Below, piece by piece: positions 1 through 8,366 of a stretch of DNA of 24,349 bases. How positions within the stretch are numbered: position 1 is the stretch's first letter; the number at the start of each line of letters is the position of its first letter. The notes under the pieces were generated by a model, which did no database searches, had not been told where the DNA came from, and was given only the letters and a program-made list of their open reading frames with translations. Location of the stretch: assembly GCA_910580045.1 (NCBI GenBank), contig CAJTXF010000013.1, positions 32,657 to 57,005 on the forward strand, written 5' to 3'. The translations under genes were made by a program, and so were the position numbers. The DNA is from an uncultured Eubacteriales bacterium (GTDB lineage Bacteria > Bacillota > Clostridia > Oscillospirales > Acutalibacteraceae).

Positions 1-43
1 CCGTCTTTCTTTTTTGGGCTGCCCAGAGCCTGGCTGCTGGGCT

Positions 44-796
44 TCAGCCGTAATATCTTTCATACAGCGCCTCCGGCACCCCGAACAGCTCCCGCACACC
101 CTCCGGCCTGAGCACCTCCTCCGCCTTCCCCATGCGAAACACCGCCCTCTCCCGGATACACACCGCGTATCCCGCCACCCGTGCCGCCAGCTCCGGCTCG
201 TGCATAGAGATAACCACCCCCATCTTCCGCTCCTCTGTCAGCTGCCGCAGAAGCTGGAAAAACGTGGCTTTATGGTAGATGTCCAGAAAAGCCGTGGGCT
301 CGTCCAGCAAAAGCACCTCCGGCTCTTGGCACACTGCCCGGGCCAGCATCACCCGCTGGCGCTGGCCGTCGCTGATTTCCGTAAAGGAGGCCCCGGCAAA
401 GGCCTCCATCTCCACCAGGGCCATGGATTCCTCCACCACCCTGCTGTCTTTGGCAGACAGCCTGCCGAAATAGCCGGTATAGGGATAGCGGCCTGTTTCC
501 ACCACTTCCCGGCAGGTCATGCGCTCTGGGCGGATGGGCTCTGTCAGCAGCAGGGCCAGCTTTTGGCTGAGCTCTTTAGGCGGGAAGCTCCCCAGCTCCC
601 GCCCGCAGACGCGGATTTGCCCGCCCCAGCTTTTCAGCTGGCCGGAGAGGGTTTTCAGGATAGTGGACTTGCCAGAGCCGTTGGGGCCAATCAGGGCCAC
701 AATCTCCCCAGCCCCCACCCGGAAGCTGACGTGGCGGATAAGGGGCCCGTCATAGCCCACAGCCAAATCAAGGGCCTCCAAAGGGTAATCTGCCAT
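44..796 (-). CDS. ABC transporter ATP-binding protein, FecE/BtuD type (iron-chelate or cobalamin import)
   Basis: This is the 250-residue cytoplasmic ATPase of a type II importer; it would power uptake of an iron-siderophore, heme or cobalamin-like compound through the permease encoded just upstream. Walker A GPNGSGKST lies at residues 37-45, the signature region reads SDGQRQRV instead of LSGGQ, and Walker B is VLLLDEPTAFLD, followed by the switch His in SMHEPE. The Q-loop region reads LLLTEP with no Gln, and GRYPYTGYFG follows; both are features of one FecE-like subfamily. The ATG comes directly after the TAA of the permease gene with a GGGGAGA ribosome site, so the two genes are probably translationally coupled. 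The substrate cannot be read from the sequence. The gene ends 43 bases from the window edge, so a further operon gene could lie outside. Confidence 0.93.
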   Translation of the reverse strand: MADYPLEALDLAVGYDGPLIRHVSFRVGAGEIVALIGPNGSGKSTILKTLSGQLKSWGGQIRVCGRELGSFPPKELSQKLALLLTEPIRPERMTCREVVETGRYPYTGYFGRLSAKDSRVVEESMALVEMEAFAGASFTEISDGQRQRVMLARAVCQEPEVLLLDEPTAFLDIYHKATFFQLLRQLTEERKMGVVISMHEPELAARVAGYAVCIRERAVFRMGKAEEVLRPEGVRELFGVPEALYERYYG

Positions 797-1801
797 TTAT
801 ATCTCCCCTCTCTTTCTGCTGATGAGCATCCCGATAACAACAGGAGCCCCGAAAATGGCGGTCACAGTGCTGATGGACAGCTCTGTGGGGGCAAAGGCCG
901 TGCGGGCCAGCATGTCGCACAGCAGGCAGAAGCAGGCCCCGCACAGAAAGCTGCCGGGAATCATCCTGCCGGGCTTCGAGGTACCGGTGAGCACCCGGAC
1001 AATATGGGGCGCGGCAATGCCCACAAAGGAAACAGGCCCCGCGAACGCGGCCACGCAGGCTGACAGCAGGCCGGACAAAAGCACCAGCAGCACCCGCAGA
1101 AGCCCCACATTGATTCCCAGGCTCTGGGCGTAGCCCTCCCCCAGACGGTAGGCGGAGAGGGGCTTCACCAGCAGGACAGAGCCCAGCACCCCCACTGCCA
1201 CCGCAAGGGACACAGCAGCCACATTCTCCATGGTAGAGCCGGAAAAGCTGCCCATGGACCAGCCCCGCAGGTTGACGATGTCCGCGTCATCCGCGAAAGT
1301 CACCATAAAGTCCGTGACGGCAGTGCAGATATAGCCAATCATCACCCCGCAGACCACCAGCATGGACATGCGCTGGACCCGCCGGGAAACCAGCAGCACC
1401 AGCCCTAAGGTCAGCAGAGAGCCCAGAAAGGCGGCGAAAATCATGGTCAGCGAGCTGACAGCCCAGCCGCCCCCTGCCAGGAAAATCATCACCAGCGCCA
1501 CTGCCAGCTTGGCCCCGGAGGAGACCCCCAGCACAAAGGGCCCGGCAATGGGATTATGGAAAAAGGTCTGGAGCAGATAGCCGGAAAGGCCCAGGGCTCC
1601 GCCCAGAAGCAGGGCGGAGAGGGCCCGGGGAACGCGGATGGCCCAGAGGACCCGCAGGGTGGTGGAATCGCCTTGGCCCAGGAGAGCGCGGAGGGTTTGA
1701 GAGGGGGAGAGGTTGGCGCTGCCCGCAAAAAGGTTGAGGGCCAAAGCCAGGAGGAGCAGGAGGGAGAAAAGTGAGATGACCAGGGGAAAACGGGAGCGCA
1801 C
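797..1801 (-). CDS. FecCD/BtuC-family ABC transporter permease
   Basis: A 334-residue integral membrane protein, the usual length for FecCD permeases, with about nine or ten hydrophobic segments from residue 8 onward. Typical family stretches are visible: RVLWAIRVPRALSALLLGGA, the LSGYLLQTFFHNPIAGPFVLG segment after it, and GPVSFVGIAAPHIVR near the C-terminus, the cytoplasmic loop that contacts the ATPase. It forms the homodimeric transmembrane channel for a metal-chelate or corrinoid. The start is GTG at 1801, chosen because AAGGAGG sits 11 bases upstream and the hydrophobic N-terminus begins there. It is first of a two-gene minus-strand operon with the ATPase. No substrate-binding lipoprotein gene is adjacent upstream, where a hairpin-rich repeat and an unrelated amidase gene lie instead. 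Confidence 0.93.
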   Translation of the reverse strand: MRSRFPLVISLFSLLLLLALALNLFAGSANLSPSQTLRALLGQGDSTTLRVLWAIRVPRALSALLLGGALGLSGYLLQTFFHNPIAGPFVLGVSSGAKLAVALVMIFLAGGGWAVSSLTMIFAAFLGSLLTLGLVLLVSRRVQRMSMLVVCGVMIGYICTAVTDFMVTFADDADIVNLRGWSMGSFSGSTMENVAAVSLAVAVGVLGSVLLVKPLSAYRLGEGYAQSLGINVGLLRVLLVLLSGLLSACVAAFAGPVSFVGIAAPHIVRVLTGTSKPGRMIPGSFLCGACFCLLCDMLARTAFAPTELSISTVTAIFGAPVVIGMLISRKRGEI

Positions 1802-1898
1802 GAAGGGCAGCCTCCTTTCAGATGATAGTTATGGTAAAAAAGTGACAGCCAGGCCTGACGGCCCGGGGCAGGCGCTATCGTCAAGCAGGGGCGTGGGA

Positions 1899-2117
1899 GC
1901 GGAGACCGGGGTCAAGGGGCGTAGAGTTGGCTTTGGCCAACTCTTGGCCCCTTGCGGGGGTGCGAGGGTGAGCGTCTGCCAGTGGCAGACAAGCTGCGAA
2001 CCGACCGAGCCGGCAGGCGAGACCAAGGGCCAGACCTTTGGGACTCCTGACGTTGGCTTTGCCAAGCCGCCCCAAACCCCTGCCAGGGGGCAAGCCCTCC
2101 TGGACCCCGGTCTCCGC
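1899..2117. repeat. Hairpin-rich intergenic element bounded by 15-bp inverted repeats
   Basis: The 368-base gap between the permease and amidase genes holds no convincing gene. It is dominated by a 219-bp unit whose ends, 1899-1913 and 2103-2117, are perfect 15-bp inverted repeats (GCGGAGACCGGGGTC). Inside, 1913-1954 folds into a long stem: 8 bp, a 2x2 mismatch, then 9 bp around a 4-base loop. A second perfect hairpin lies at 1974-1990 (7-bp stem, 3-base loop) and weaker ones follow at about 2024-2040 and 2052-2075. The ORFs that cross it are low-complexity by-products of the repeats. It resembles the multi-hairpin intergenic repeats common in GC-rich Clostridia. It may also act as the 3' end of the amidase transcript, since no T-run terminator is seen there. 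Confidence 0.6.
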
Positions 2118-2169
2118 CTTTTGCTTCTCCTTGGCGAAAGGTGCTGCCCGGGCTGTCAGGCTTTCCGCT

Positions 2170-2841
2170 TTAGTCTGTGCTTTCTGTCAGCTCCTCACTC
2201 ACCCGCCGGGCCAGCTCCGGCAGCTTCCCCTCCAGATACGGCCCCGGACACATGGTCTCCCCATCAAACATCTTATGGGTCGTCAGGCTTCCATCCTCCC
2301 CGCCTGTATATGTCAGCTCCTTTATCCCGTTCCTCCTGCATATATCCACACAGAGCTCCACCAGCGTCTCAAAGGCCTCGTCACTTACGTGCCACTGTCC
2401 CCCAATCTCATCATTGGCCACCTCTATGGTCACCGCCTGGTTGTCGTTGCCCCCATGGGCCGAGGTCCAGGCTCGGTTGGCCTCCTCTACGTACAGGGCC
2501 ACCCGCCCGCTGCTGTCAATGCCATAGTTGGCTGAGGCCTGCCTGTCCCAGTTCCCGAAGGCTTCTCCCAGCTCCTCCAGGCTCATATCATCCGCCATGT
2601 GGTGCACCGTGATGCGCTGGATGGAATCAGCCCGGGGAAAATCCCCGTTGGGGGAGAGATAGACATACTCTGCCAGCGGGCTGTTGCGGGCAATGATTTC
2701 CGCGCTCTCCTCCTCAGTAAGGGGCCTTCCCACGTTCTCCGGCAGCCGGGAGCTGAAGCCCAGGCACAGGGTGAGCACCAGCGCGCTCAGCAGGCAGAAG
2801 CCCCCTAACAGGAGCCAGACAGCAGTGTGTTTGTTTTTCAT
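2170..2841 (-). CDS. Membrane-anchored N-acetylmuramoyl-L-alanine amidase (Amidase_2/PGRP fold)
   Basis: A peptidoglycan hydrolase predicted to cut the bond between N-acetylmuramic acid and the stem peptide outside the membrane. Residues about 6-29 are a hydrophobic signal anchor. The catalytic domain follows, with the zinc-ligand pattern of T7-lysozyme-like amidases: His in TVHHMADD near residue 80, then His and Cys in the THKMFDGETMCPG segment near 189 and 198. NYGIDSSGR and the Trp/His-containing AWTSAHGGNDN stretch are also typical. The start at 2841 is the second of two ATGs. The first touches the GGGAGG ribosome site directly, while the second is 6 bases away and gives 223 residues. It begins 12 bases after the stop of the O-antigen-ligase-like gene, so the two form an operon, probably for surface polymer assembly or wall remodelling. 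Confidence 0.88.
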   Translation of the reverse strand: MKNKHTAVWLLLGGFCLLSALVLTLCLGFSSRLPENVGRPLTEEESAEIIARNSPLAEYVYLSPNGDFPRADSIQRITVHHMADDMSLEELGEAFGNWDRQASANYGIDSSGRVALYVEEANRAWTSAHGGNDNQAVTIEVANDEIGGQWHVSDEAFETLVELCVDICRRNGIKELTYTGGEDGSLTTHKMFDGETMCPGPYLEGKLPELARRVSEELTESTD

Positions 2842-2853
2842 GTTCATCCTCCC

Positions 2854-4221
2854 TTACAGGCCCAGCCAATACAGCAGGTGGAGGGCGCACAGTCCGCCGC
2901 ACAGGGCGAACGCGCTCTTTAGCGCCAGGCCGCTCAGCTTCTTCCCCCGCTGGCCGGGCCGGGACACGGTGAGGAACAGAAAGCCCGTCACGCCCAGATA
3001 AAAGAAGCTGGTATCCATCAGGTTGTGGACGCAGAAGGCCGTGCCCTCTGCCCGCTCTGCCGGGCTGTGGCCCCTGCGGAAGAACCGGACTGCCATGAAA
3101 ATCAGCATGGCGGCAGTGAGCCAGCCCGTCTCCACAGCCATATGCAGAGGCACATTGTGGATGTGCCAGGTGCTGAAATACTTGCCCCCATCCTGCATGT
3201 CCAGGCCCCGCCACTGATAGGGCCCCACGCCAAAGAAAGGGTTTGCGGTGAGATATTGGGCGCCGCTGGCCATCATCTCCAGCCGTTCCGGAAAAGTCGC
3301 CGCCGCGCTGGGCCGGATAAGCACCACCACTGCCGCTGCCGCCAGGCCCAAGGCTGTAACAAGCAGGGACATCTTGGGCAAATCGGCGAAAAAACCTATG
3401 ACCCTGGGCCAGAAAAAGCTCAGGGCGCAGAGGTATCCCGCGGGGAGCAGGGCTGTCCAAGATACGCTGGTATGGGCGGCAGTCAGATAGAGCAGAAGAC
3501 CAGTGCCCATGCCCAGCACGGCCCGGGCCAAGACCTGGCACAGCTCCCCCAGAGCCGCGCGAAAAGCAGAGAGCCGCCGCTTCTCCCAGAAAAAGGCCAG
3601 CGTGCCCAGAGCCATGGCCAGAAAGCTGCCCAGGGAGAGGGTGAGGGCCAGGGCCGCCAGAATCAGGGGCTCTATGTGCCGGAGAAGCCTCCAGGTTCGG
3701 GAATGGGGCTTCTGGTCCAGGACCGCGAACCAGGCCAGGACCAGGAACATCCCCATGGCGTTAGGGTTCCCCAAAAACCCGCCAAGCCGCCCCGCGCCGC
3801 CGTATACCAGGGCGCTGCCAACAAACTGGATTAGCCCAGCCGCAGCCACCGCGGCGGCCGTCAGCAGGCAGAGCCGCCGCAGAAGGAGCAAATCCTCCCG
3901 GGAGAGGGAGGCCATCAGCAGGTAGAGAATGGGGATGATAAGCTGCACAGCCCCAAAGCCGGTGGAGATACTGCCAGTGGAGACCATCGCGGAGGCCATG
4001 CAGCCCAGCTGGTAGAGGCCCATAAACAGCAGGAGCCAGGGGTCAGCCCGGGCAGAGGACTGGGAGAGCCCAGCAGCGCAGAGAAGAAGCCCCAAAGCGC
4101 TGACAGCCAGGCCGTCCCCCACGCCCACGCGGATAAGGACAATCAGGGCCAGGATGGGACAGAAGGCCATGTAGTGCTCAGTAAGATAGGAGAGTTTTTG
4201 TTTGAGGGGAATGGGGAGCAC
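2854..4221 (-). CDS. O-antigen ligase/Wzy-like polytopic membrane protein
   Basis: About 452-455 residues with roughly twelve hydrophobic segments and one large external loop, the architecture of the WaaL/Wzy (O-antigen ligase-like) family, which joins or polymerises undecaprenyl-linked glycans at the outer face of the membrane. Family marks include FLGNPNAMGMFLVLAWF in the middle and, after the big loop, FGVGPYQWRG and WHIHNVPLHMAVETGW. A Gram-positive host suggests transfer of a wall polysaccharide or teichoic-type polymer, but the substrate is unknown. The GTG at 4221 lies inside the ribosome site itself. The perfect GGAGGTG is spaced correctly (8 bases from GGAGG) for an in-frame ATT at 4212, which may be the real start; an ATG at residue 18 is the other option. 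The amidase gene follows in the same operon. Confidence 0.82.
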   Translation of the reverse strand: MLPIPLKQKLSYLTEHYMAFCPILALIVLIRVGVGDGLAVSALGLLLCAAGLSQSSARADPWLLLFMGLYQLGCMASAMVSTGSISTGFGAVQLIIPILYLLMASLSREDLLLLRRLCLLTAAAVAAAGLIQFVGSALVYGGAGRLGGFLGNPNAMGMFLVLAWFAVLDQKPHSRTWRLLRHIEPLILAALALTLSLGSFLAMALGTLAFFWEKRRLSAFRAALGELCQVLARAVLGMGTGLLLYLTAAHTSVSWTALLPAGYLCALSFFWPRVIGFFADLPKMSLLVTALGLAAAAVVVLIRPSAAATFPERLEMMASGAQYLTANPFFGVGPYQWRGLDMQDGGKYFSTWHIHNVPLHMAVETGWLTAAMLIFMAVRFFRRGHSPAERAEGTAFCVHNLMDTSFFYLGVTGFLFLTVSRPGQRGKKLSGLALKSAFALCGGLCALHLLYWLGL

Positions 4222-4280
4222 CTCCCTTAGGTTTTTATAGCAACAGCTCCAAACTGCTTTGCAGTTCCGGCTCTGCTGAA

Positions 4281-4400
4281 ATGTCCTGCGGACATTATAA
4301 CATAAATCCGCTTGGAGAAGACCGGTGCTTTCGCGTAGCGAAAGAGAAGCGCTTTGCGCTTCAGGGCTTCTCCGGATGTCCGCTTGCGGACATTATAGCA
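4281..4400 (-). repeat. Nested inverted-repeat region with duplicated -10/palindrome modules
   Basis: The 307-base gap between the ligase-like gene (minus) and purL (plus) contains a structured block. Two near-identical modules, 4281-4302 and 4376-4400, each pair a palindrome (ATGTCC-3-GGACAT; ATGTCCGC-2-GCGGACAT) with an overlapping minus-strand extended -10 (TGTTATAAT; TGCTATAAT). Between them sit two perfect 7-bp hairpins, 4328-4344 and 4346-4362, enclosed by a 7-bp stem pairing 4314-4320 with 4367-4373, so the middle can form a three-way junction. Either strand could fold. It probably forms part of the promoter and 5' leader of the ligase-amidase operon. Confidence 0.6.
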
Positions 4401-4421
4401 CAAGGAAGCGGCCTGCCGCAA
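4392..4421 (-). promoter_or_regulatory. Probable promoter of the ligase-amidase operon
   Basis: On the minus strand, TTGCGG (4416-4421) is followed after 18 bases by TATAAT (4392-4397) preceded by TGC, an extended -10. A second extended -10, TGTTATAAT at 4294-4302, lies nearer the gene without a recognisable -35. The upstream -10 overlaps an 8-bp palindrome (4376-4393), which could be an operator. These are assignments by eye only. Confidence 0.5.
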
Positions 4422-4496
4422 CACCGGACAGGGGGCGCGGAGAAAATTTTGCCCCCCTTTCCCTTGGACTTGGGGCTTTATTTCTACAAAAAACTG

Positions 4497-4505
4497 TGGT
4501 ATAAT
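4497..4505 (+). promoter_or_regulatory. Extended -10 promoter of purL
   Basis: TGGTATAAT at 4497-4505 is a full TGnTATAAT extended -10. The hexamer 17 bases upstream (TTTATT, 4477-4482) is a poor -35, which extended -10 promoters tolerate. Transcription would start near 4512, only about 16 bases before the purL ATG. The leader is therefore too short for a purine riboswitch or attenuator, and control by a purine repressor at the promoter is more likely than RNA control. Confidence 0.65.
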
Positions 4506-4528
4506 ACCCCTGATTGGAGGGACAGATT

Positions 4529-7500
4529 ATGGTTACCAGAGTCTTTGCAGAAAAAATGCCCGGCTTTAACATTGAGGCCCAAGGCCTTCTCGCTGACCTG
4601 CGGGAAAATCTTGGCATCGCCAGCCTGCGGGAGGTCCGCATCCTCAACCGCTATGACGTGGAGGGCCTGACCCCTGAGCAGTTCGCCCTGGCCAGGGACA
4701 CCATCCTCTCAGAGCCCAATGTGGACGCTGTCTACCCTGCCGCTTTCCGCCTGCCTGAGGAGTATATCACCTTTGCTATGGAGTACCTCCCCGGCCAGTA
4801 CGACCAGCGGGCTGACTCCGCCGCCCAGTGCGTGCAGCTGCTCACCCAGGGGGAGCGGCCCGCTGTGGCCAGCGCCAAGGTCATTGGCCTGCTGGGGGAC
4901 CTCTCCCCCGCTGATGTGGAGAAGGTCAAGACCTATCTCATTAACCCAGTGGAGAGCCGGGAGGCCTCTATGGATTTGCCCCACAGCCTGGGGCTGAATT
5001 CCCCCGAGCCCGCGGACGTGGCCCGGGTCACTGGCTTTACCGGCTGGGGGGAAGAGGAGATGAAGTCCTATTACAATAATATGGGCTTTGCCATGACCCT
5101 CTCAGATTTGTGCTTCTGCCGGGACTATTTCCGGGACCAGGAGCGCCGGGACCCCACTGTCACAGAGCTGCGGGTCATTGACACCTATTGGAGCGACCAC
5201 TGCCGCCACACCACCTTCCTCACCCGCCTGCACACCATTGATGTGGAAGAGGGCCCCCTGAAAGCCGCGGCAGAGCAGGCGCTGAAAGAGTACCTGTCCC
5301 TGCGGGACGAGCTGTACGGCCCCCAGACCGCAAGGCCGGTCTCCTTGATGGACATGGCCACCATTGGCGGCAAGTACCTGCGGAAAAAGGGCCTCTGCCC
5401 GGATTTGGACGTGAGCGATGAAATCAACGCCTGCTCCATTGAGGCCCCTGTTACCGTTGACGGCAAAACCGAGACCTGGCTTATCCAGTTCAAAAACGAG
5501 ACCCACAACCATCCCACGGAGATTGAACCCTTTGGCGGGGCAGCCACCTGCCTGGGCGGGGCCATCCGGGACCCCCTCTCCGGCCGGGCCTATGTATACC
5601 AGGCCATGCGGGTCACTGGCTCCGGGGACCCCACCCTCCCCTTTGAGAAGACCCTCCCCGGCAAGCTGCCCAGCCGGAAGATTACCACCGGGGCCGCGGC
5701 AGGCTATTCCAGCTACGGCAACCAGGTGGGCCTGGCCACTGGCCAGGTCACGGAGCTGTACGATTCGGGCTATGTGGCCAAGCGCCTGGAAATCGGCGCG
5801 GTGATTGGGGCCTCCCCCAAGTCCAATGTGCGCCGGGAAGAGCCTGCCCCTGGAGACATTGTGGTGCTGCTGGGCGGGGCCACAGGCCGGGACGGCATTG
5901 GCGGGGCCACAGGCTCCAGCGTGGCCCACACCAAAAAGTCTGTGGAGGTCTGCGGGGCCCAGGTCCAGAAGGGCAACCCGCCCACAGAGCGGAAGATTCA
6001 GCGGCTGTTCCGCAATGCTGCCGCGGCCCGGCTCATCAAGCGCTGCAATGACTTCGGCGCGGGCGGAGTCTGCGTGGCCATCGGCGAGCTGGCCCCTGGC
6101 CTGGATATTGACTTGGACAAGGTGCCCAAAAAGTACGAGGGCCTGGACGGCACAGAGCTGGCCATCTCTGAGAGCCAGGAGCGCATGGCCGTGGTGCTGG
6201 CCCCAGAGGACAAGGAGGCTTTCTGCGCCCTGGCGGCAGAGGAAAACCTGGACGCCCAGGTGGTGGCTGTGGTCACTGAGGAGCCCCGGCTGAACATGAC
6301 CTGGCGGGGAGACATGGTGGTGGATTTGTCCCGGGCCTTCCTGGACACCAACGGGGTCACCCAGAACGCGGACGCCAGAATCACCTCTCCCCAGGGTGAC
6401 TGCTATCTCACCAGCCTGCCGGAGGCCTTGCAGGGCAAGACCGGCACAGAGGCCCTGCTTGCCAACATGGCCCGGCTGGAGGTCTGCGGCCAGAAGGGCC
6501 TCTGTGAGCGCTTCGACTCTGTGATTGGCGCGGGCACGGTGCTGATGCCCTTTGGCGGCCTGTACCAGCTGACCCCCGAGGAGGCCATGGTGGCCAAAGT
6601 GCCCTTGCTCTCCGGCGAGACTGACGATGCCTCTGCCATGGCCTATGGCTTTATCCCCGGGGTATCCCGGTGGTCCCCCTTTATGGGCGCGGCCTACGCG
6701 GTGGTGGAGAGCCTCAGCAAGCTCCTGGCCATTGGCGCGGACCCCCTGAAAGCCCGTCTCACCTTCCAGGAGTACTTCCCCCGGCTCCATGAGGAGCCAG
6801 CCCGGTGGGGCCAGCCTGCCGCTGCCCTGCTGGGGGCTCTCAGTGCCCAGATTGGCATGGGGCTGCCTGCCATTGGCGGCAAGGACAGCATGTCCGGCTC
6901 TTTTGAAGATTTGGACGTGCCCCCCACACTGGTCAGCTTTGCTGTGTCCATGACCAAGGCCAGCCGCACCCTGTCCGCCTGCGTGAAGCACTCGGGCCGG
7001 AAGCTGCTGCTGCTGCCCATCCCCACCACAGAAGACGGGATGCCCCACTGGGAGAAGCTCCGGGAGCTGTACCGCCAAGTTCTGGCCCACATCCACTGCG
7101 GAGACATTACTGCCGCCGGGGTAGTCCGGGAGGGCGGCGCGGCGGCCTGCGTGCTGCGCATGTGCTTTGGCAACAAGCTGGGCTTTAAGTTTGCCCAGGG
7201 CCTCTCCCCTCAGACCCTGTACGCCCCCTTGGAAGGCGCTTTGGTGGTGGCTGTCTCAGCAGAGGCGGAAATCTCCTGCGGAACCCTGCTGGGCTATACT
7301 ACCTGCGGCGGTCAGGTAGAGCTGGACGGGGAAAAGATTGCCATAGACAAGCTCATTGACGCCTGGATGGGCACCCTGGAAAAGGTATTCCCCAACAAGG
7401 CCGCTCCCGCCCCCCTGCCCGCTGACGTGCCCCTGTTCACCCAGCGGAACGCCGCTGCCCCGGCCATTAAGACCGCCCGGCCCCGGGTGGTCATCCCCGC

Positions 7501-8275
7501 CTTCCCGGGCACCAACAGCGAGGTGGACTCTGCCCGGGCCTTTGAGAAGGCAGGGGCCCAGGCGGAAATCTTTGTGGTGCGCAACCTGACCCCTGGGGAC
7601 ATTGAGGACACCATCCGCCGCCTGGAGCAGGCTATCCGCCGCAGCCAGATGATTATGCTTCCCGGGGGCTTCTCCGGCGGCGACGAGCCGGAGGGCTCCG
7701 GCAAATTCATTGCCACCACCTTCCGCAACCCTCTGATTGCGGATGCGGTGACCCACCTGCTGGAGCAGCGGGACGGGCTGATTCTGGGCATCTGCAACGG
7801 GTTCCAGGCCCTTATCAAGCTGGGCCTTGTACCCTACGGCAAAATTACCGAGCCCAGCAAGACCGCGCCCACCCTGACCTTCAACTCCCTGGGCCGCCAC
7901 GCCTCCCGCTTGGTTTACACCAGGGTGACCAGCGTGAAGTCCCCCTGGCTCCGGGGGGTGAACGCCGGAGATGTGCACACCATTGCCATCTCCCACGGCG
8001 AGGGCCGGTTTGTGGCTGATGACGCCGCGCTGCAGGCGCTTATCGCGGGCGGCCAGATTGCCACTCAGTATGTGGATTCGGACAACGCTGTCAGCGGGGA
8101 TATCCAGTGGAACCCCAACGGCTCTGTCTGCAGCATTGAGGGCATCACCAGCCCGGACGGGCGGGTACTGGGCAAGATGGGCCATGACGAGCGCTGGAGC
8201 AAGGGCCTGTTCAAGAACGTGCCTGGCCACAAGGACCAGCGGCTGTTCCAGTCCGGGGTGGAGTACTTCCGGTAA
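4529..8275 (+). CDS. purL: Phosphoribosylformylglycinamidine synthase, single-chain
   Basis: This enzyme makes FGAM from FGAR, glutamine and ATP, the fourth step of purine synthesis, in the cytoplasm. At 1248 residues it is the large one-chain form that joins synthase and glutaminase, of the clostridial/Bacteroidales clade rather than the split PurS/PurQ/PurL set of Bacillus. Synthase marks include NETHNHPTEIEPFGGAATCL and the repeated second half with PAIGGKDSMSGS. From about residue 985 a class I amidotransferase domain follows (VVIPAFPGTNSE), with nucleophile Cys1089 in GICNGFQAL and the His1156/Glu1158 pair in SHGEGRF. The ATG at 4529 is preferred over an upstream TTG (4514) because GGAGG lies 8 bases before it. 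It stands alone between its own promoter and terminator; no other pur gene is in the window. Confidence 0.98.
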   Translation: MVTRVFAEKMPGFNIEAQGLLADLRENLGIASLREVRILNRYDVEGLTPEQFALARDTILSEPNVDAVYPAAFRLPEEYITFAMEYLPGQYDQRADSAAQCVQLLTQGERPAVASAKVIGLLGDLSPADVEKVKTYLINPVESREASMDLPHSLGLNSPEPADVARVTGFTGWGEEEMKSYYNNMGFAMTLSDLCFCRDYFRDQERRDPTVTELRVIDTYWSDHCRHTTFLTRLHTIDVEEGPLKAAAEQALKEYLSLRDELYGPQTARPVSLMDMATIGGKYLRKKGLCPDLDVSDEINACSIEAPVTVDGKTETWLIQFKNETHNHPTEIEPFGGAATCLGGAIRDPLSGRAYVYQAMRVTGSGDPTLPFEKTLPGKLPSRKITTGAAAGYSSYGNQVGLATGQVTELYDSGYVAKRLEIGAVIGASPKSNVRREEPAPGDIVVLLGGATGRDGIGGATGSSVAHTKKSVEVCGAQVQKGNPPTERKIQRLFRNAAAARLIKRCNDFGAGGVCVAIGELAPGLDIDLDKVPKKYEGLDGTELAISESQERMAVVLAPEDKEAFCALAAEENLDAQVVAVVTEEPRLNMTWRGDMVVDLSRAFLDTNGVTQNADARITSPQGDCYLTSLPEALQGKTGTEALLANMARLEVCGQKGLCERFDSVIGAGTVLMPFGGLYQLTPEEAMVAKVPLLSGETDDASAMAYGFIPGVSRWSPFMGAAYAVVESLSKLLAIGADPLKARLTFQEYFPRLHEEPARWGQPAAALLGALSAQIGMGLPAIGGKDSMSGSFEDLDVPPTLVSFAVSMTKASRTLSACVKHSGRKLLLLPIPTTEDGMPHWEKLRELYRQVLAHIHCGDITAAGVVREGGAAACVLRMCFGNKLGFKFAQGLSPQTLYAPLEGALVVAVSAEAEISCGTLLGYTTCGGQVELDGEKIAIDKLIDAWMGTLEKVFPNKAAPAPLPADVPLFTQRNAAAPAIKTARPRVVIPAFPGTNSEVDSARAFEKAGAQAEIFVVRNLTPGDIEDTIRRLEQAIRRSQMIMLPGGFSGGDEPEGSGKFIATTFRNPLIADAVTHLLEQRDGLILGICNGFQALIKLGLVPYGKITEPSKTAPTLTFNSLGRHASRLVYTRVTSVKSPWLRGVNAGDVHTIAISHGEGRFVADDAALQALIAGGQIATQYVDSDNAVSGDIQWNPNGSVCSIEGITSPDGRVLGKMGHDERWSKGLFKNVPGHKDQRLFQSGVEYFR

Positions 8276-8316
8276 GGACAGTCTCCTGATATACCTGATA
8301 TGACTCTGATAAAATA

Positions 8317-8356
8317 GAAAAACCGGCTGGGCAGATTTTGCCCAGCCGGTTTTTTG
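8317..8356 (+). terminator. Rho-independent terminator of purL
   Basis: A perfect GC-rich stem (ACCGGCTGGGC paired with GCCCAGCCGGT, 7-base loop) is extended by A-T pairs and followed by a run of T. It begins about 40 bases after the purL stop. Confidence 0.92.
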
Positions 8357-8366
8357 CTGGCCAGCG

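Noticed and set aside
21..42. GCCCAG/CTGGGC stem just past the ATPase gene as a terminator
   Set aside because: In the direction of transcription (minus) the stem is followed by a purine-rich run, not by T; the T-run is on the wrong side.
14..1063. A 349-codon plus-strand open frame opposite the ABC transporter genes
   Set aside because: It mirrors the FecCD permease and ATPase genes, which have full motifs and ribosome sites; its translation is low-complexity His/Pro/Gly-rich. Other long opposite-strand frames (5102-7096, 12735-14063, 13981-15312, 16528-17811) fail the same way.
4400..4528. A purine riboswitch upstream of purL
   Set aside because: The predicted transcript leader is only about 16 bases, and no conserved aptamer pattern is seen.
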